NCBI RefSeq assembly: GCF_017355205.1
Contig: NZ_JADIJK010000010.1
Span: 62,001 to 126,000, forward strand
Direction: 5' to 3'
Length of the DNA: 64,000 bases
From: Bacillus sp. SD088
GTDB taxonomy: Bacteria; Bacillota; Bacilli; Bacillales; Bacillaceae_C
Shown here: positions 61,285 through 64,000 of the stretch, piece by piece
How the letters are laid out: each line of letters begins with the position of its first letter
Position numbering within the stretch: position 1 is the first letter of the stretch
Notes under the pieces: model-generated
What the model was told of the DNA's origin: nothing
Database searches by the model: none
Seen by the model: only the letters and a program-made list of their open reading frames with translations
Translations under genes and position numbers: made by a program

Positions 61285-63603
61285 TTATCTGCCTCCTTCA
61301 AGGATGATAAAATCCTCTGCCTCTATCTTAATGTCATCCTTGCTATAAGGTTTCTTATTGTAATTGACCAAAGTTCTTTTTCCATTTTCGTAGCGTGTTT
61401 CGTACACACCCTTTGCGACCATTTGATGATCAACAATAAACTGGTCTTGCACATCCGCAAGTGCTTCGTTATAACTTTGGTACTGCACTGCAATTTCATT
61501 TTCCCATTGTTTATAATTTGAACTGTAATATCTTCTTAAGGAAATAGATTCCATTAACTTCTGTGACTCTTCATACGTCAGAATAAAGGAAGGAAGTGCC
61601 CCATATTCAATGCCTTGTAATAAACGGTGATTCATGTTCCCTCCCATATTTCCATCTTGAAAAGAGTAAGAGATTAATCCATGAAGCGCGATTTGCGCAA
61701 ATGGAATTTTCTTGTCTACAAACAAATCATAGGAATAATCATCATCCATATCAGCTAGGTGTTGAACATTTTGCAGACCATAGAAATTCCCCGAAGCTAA
61801 ATGGACGCCTCCAAGTTCTTCTGCGGTTTTATCAATAATTCCTTCTTGCAACTCCTTCGCTTCTCTACGATTAACAAAATACTTATTATTATAATCAGTT
61901 GAAAGCAAGGAGCCAATGCCATCTCCATACAAATAACCATCTACTTCTAATTCTTTCGCTTTCTCCATATCTTGCAAGATAGTTTTTTCCATAAACTTTG
62001 GACTCACTAAGAATTTCTCTCCTCTATAAGAGCGATTCTTAATCACAGTTGAGCTTAGGTCACGGATCGCATCGCGATTGGGACGGAAACCATCTTTATT
62101 AGTATTATTATACGTATAGGAACTAGCATCTAAATAAACGGTAAATCCTTTTGAATGAACAAAGTCAACAAACTTTTTCATGTCATCATTTCCACCTAGT
62201 TTTTTCGCAACAGGGAAATGACCACCGTTTTTGTCATATCCTCCTCTTTGCCAGCCATAGTAATGAATGGACATGTCTTCAACACCAGATGTATTTAACT
62301 CTTTGACAATTTGCCCTGCTTGTTCTGCTGTCGTTAGTGGAAGAAACGAATCTCGAATAAAGCCTTTTTTCGTTCCTCCTCCAATCAGTGATAACTGTAA
62401 AGAAACATTCTTTTTAGCTTCTAATCGGTCTAATCCCTTTTCCTCCATTAAATATTCGCGATATCTTTCTGCCATATCGACATAAGTCGGATCAGAGCCA
62501 TCAATCAAATAATAACGGACAGATCGATCCTCTCTCTGCATTTCTTGTGAATACGTGAAGTAACCTTCTAATTTTTTTCGATTCGTAGGCTGGAAAAATT
62601 TAAATCTAAATAAATGTTCAGCCGTTGCCCAATTATATTGGGTCAGTGTTTCGGAAGGAGCAGATACAATATTCGCATATACATCCCCTTCTTCAATCAG
62701 TCCCAAAAATGTTTGGTTTTCTGATTTTATACCAAAGGTAGGCATTTTAATCGACTGCCTTGATGAAAAATCTGCCTTAGAAGAGAATGCCCAATCATCC
62801 CCATAGACTCTTTCTGAATACAAGTTATTCGTACTGGCCCGATCTTTCTGGAAGTCAATTAAAGCCCCTGGGCCATCTGGAAGTACGATATACCCATTTT
62901 CCTTTTTAGAAGTTTCTGCTCCTAAGAATGGGAATAATCTTAAAGAAACAAGTCGGCTTTTCGGATCCTTACTATCATCATCTTCCGCAAATTCCTTTTC
63001 ATCACTGATCTCGTCTCCCAAGATTCTCGTTTCAACATAATCTTTTTCAAGCTTGACTTCTATGGGAATCACAAACCCGACATTCGGCATGTCATACGTA
63101 ATTTCAAAGCCATTTTCTATTTTTTTAAAGTCGGCTGTGCCTCCTTGACTTTGAAAACTGGATTCTTTTACTACATCTTTTCGAACATCAAATTCCACAT
63201 ATGAGAACATAAAGGGAGATTGTAAATGCACTCCCCAAGAATCCGATGTGCCCCCTTCGTTCCACCCATCTGGATTTGGAAAAGATCTTAATTTTTTTCC
63301 GTTTTTTTTATTGTCAACGATAAAATGCCCAGTTTCAGGATCCGCCTTCAAAATTAGATTGTCATTCTCTGCTACCTGTTCAAACTTACTTTCATCAGGA
63401 GGAGGGGTCTTTTCCCCATTCCCTTGACCCTCTTCTTGTTGAACATCTTCTGCCTGATCATCCGTAGCATTTTCTTCTTGATCCTGATTTTCCTCAGTGG
63501 CATCTCCTTCCTCAGCAGCCTCCGTATGGTTCACCAAGACAGTGACTGTGCTGAAGACAGTGAGGAAAGCTAAAATAATGATGATTACAGCTTTTCTCTT
63601 CAC
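61285..63603 (-). CDS. DUF5696-type secreted protein with glycosidase-like barrel
   Basis: A 772-residue protein exported by an N-terminal helix (AVIIIILAFLTVFSTVTVLV). An acidic Glu/Asp/Gln linker (residues ~30-75) is followed by an Ig/beta-like region, then a segment with glycosidase-barrel traits: LSLIGGGTKKGFIRD, SIHYYGWQRGGYDKNGGHFP, FTVYLDASSYTYNN and VDGYLYGDGIGS. The end (KGVYETRYENGKRTLVNYNKKPY) is the DUF5696 end as I recall it. GTG at 63603 with AGGAGGTGACAAT upstream fixes the start, 27 codons inside the longest frame. Likely acts on the cell surface for the nearby importer; catalytic activity unproven. Confidence 0.75.
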   Translation of the reverse strand: MKRKAVIIIILAFLTVFSTVTVLVNHTEAAEEGDATEENQDQEENATDDQAEDVQQEEGQGNGEKTPPPDESKFEQVAENDNLILKADPETGHFIVDNKKNGKKLRSFPNPDGWNEGGTSDSWGVHLQSPFMFSYVEFDVRKDVVKESSFQSQGGTADFKKIENGFEITYDMPNVGFVIPIEVKLEKDYVETRILGDEISDEKEFAEDDDSKDPKSRLVSLRLFPFLGAETSKKENGYIVLPDGPGALIDFQKDRASTNNLYSERVYGDDWAFSSKADFSSRQSIKMPTFGIKSENQTFLGLIEEGDVYANIVSAPSETLTQYNWATAEHLFRFKFFQPTNRKKLEGYFTYSQEMQREDRSVRYYLIDGSDPTYVDMAERYREYLMEEKGLDRLEAKKNVSLQLSLIGGGTKKGFIRDSFLPLTTAEQAGQIVKELNTSGVEDMSIHYYGWQRGGYDKNGGHFPVAKKLGGNDDMKKFVDFVHSKGFTVYLDASSYTYNNTNKDGFRPNRDAIRDLSSTVIKNRSYRGEKFLVSPKFMEKTILQDMEKAKELEVDGYLYGDGIGSLLSTDYNNKYFVNRREAKELQEGIIDKTAEELGGVHLASGNFYGLQNVQHLADMDDDYSYDLFVDKKIPFAQIALHGLISYSFQDGNMGGNMNHRLLQGIEYGALPSFILTYEESQKLMESISLRRYYSSNYKQWENEIAVQYQSYNEALADVQDQFIVDHQMVAKGVYETRYENGKRTLVNYNKKPYSKDDIKIEAEDFIILEGGR

Positions 63604-64000
63604 ATTGTCACCTCCTGATAAAGTGTGTAGATAAAGTCGATCGTTTCCGAAGATAAACCAACGATGATAAAAATCAACACCCATAACATCACCATTGAAA
63701 ATAAGGATAATAAAATGTTGACAATCGCTTCACCAACAGAATAATTCTGTAACGCTTGTACCATCCAAAAGAACAATGCTCCACACCAGATCACCATAAC
63801 TGCTGTGAAAAAGTTATAGATGGAACCCTCACTCAAGGTCATGATATTGGATAACAGTGCTAAAGGCAGCCCTAGTAAAAAGACGGGGATGAGTGAATAA
63901 GCACTTCCAACAAACACATCTAGAAAACGGGCTTGACCATAGCGAATAGTTCCGATGAGATAATGACAGATCACCCATGAAACCCATATGACAGTCCCAA
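63600..64000 (-). CDS. Yip1-family membrane protein, truncated by the window edge
   Basis: The frame is open to the right edge, and codons upstream of the nominal GTG start at 63974 read as membrane sequence (GTVIWVSW), so the gene continues beyond 64000. Visible are four hydrophobic segments: VICHYLIGTI, AYSLIPVFLLGLPLALL, FFTAVMVIWCGALFFWMVQAL and LFSMVMLWVLIFIIVGL. Size, spacing and SVGEAIVNI match the Yip1 domain. It overlaps the DUF5696 start by 4 bases, so both are co-transcribed. Confidence 0.75.
   Translation of the reverse strand, partial: GTVIWVSWVICHYLIGTIRYGQARFLDVFVGSAYSLIPVFLLGLPLALLSNIMTLSEGSIYNFFTAVMVIWCGALFFWMVQALQNYSVGEAIVNILLSLFSMVMLWVLIFIIVGLSSETIDFIYTLYQEVTM

Overview
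The window looks like chromosomal DNA of a low-G+C, endospore-forming Bacillaceae member, not assigned to species. The evidence is gene content and local order shared with Bacillus: a pdaA, yfkD, chaA, yihY, DUF1128 run, an ampS-ykhA-mreBH run, yuaF-floT, a DUF47-pit pair, a hisZGDB-AFI operon, pabBAC, Gram-positive T-box and preQ1 leaders, a sigma-W-type promoter and cre sites. No prophage, plasmid, integrase, transposase gene or CRISPR array is visible. The accessory signal lies mainly in intergenic repeats and in one carbohydrate locus.

Layout. 0.1-4.4 kb: YitT membrane protein, a small phosphotransferase, a SpoT-like protein whose synthetase half has decayed, and an unknown membrane protein. 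4.4-7.2 kb: threonyl-tRNA synthetase behind two tandem T-box leaders separated by a palindromic element. 7.4-12.2 kb: a repeat, an ANT(9)/AadA-type nucleotidyltransferase and a two-component/ABC-2 module with the layout of B. subtilis ycbLMNO. 12.2-17.4 kb: DNA glycosylase, PdaA, YfkD, Ca2+/H+ antiporter, YihY, DUF1128. 17.4-18.1 kb: three long inverted-repeat elements. 18-23.8 kb: a GNAT/class-V aminotransferase fusion beside a PlsY-type protein, PfpI/DJ-1 protein, flavodoxin, motAB, DUF1992. 24-26 kb: hmp and nsrR, with two candidate NsrR operators. 26.2-31.7 kb: AmpS, thioesterase, MreBH, and floT/yuaF behind a sigma-W promoter. 31.8-35.7 kb: preQ1-riboswitch-controlled queF plus a queuosine-precursor transporter, carbonic anhydrase, two tiny SASP-like ORFs, TatA. 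35.8-39.2 kb: phosphate transport, DUF898 protein, tRNA-Arg(CCT), small membrane ORFs. 39.2-45 kb: pabBAC, HAD phosphatase, DEAD-box-like helicase (DEGD variant), soluble chemoreceptor. 45.2-51.4 kb: the histidine operon, lacking hisH. 51.5-64 kb: GH20-like hydrolase, sugar-binding lipoprotein, GntR/LacI-type regulator, two-component system with a membrane partner, two sugar permeases, a large DUF5696-type secreted protein and a Yip1-type membrane protein cut by the right edge.

How parts work together. The last 12 kb reads as one carbohydrate sensing and uptake locus: binding protein and permeases form an importer lacking its own ATPase (probably served by a shared MsmX-type ATPase), the GntR regulator and CcpA likely control it, and the two-component system probably senses a related envelope or sugar signal. 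NsrR and Hmp form an NO-detoxification pair. QueF and the transporter form a queuosine salvage/biosynthesis pair under preQ1 control. At least four families of 100-250 bp palindromic repeats occupy the gaps; one lies where hisH is expected and one splits the thrS leader. The first 114 bases hold nothing I can support.
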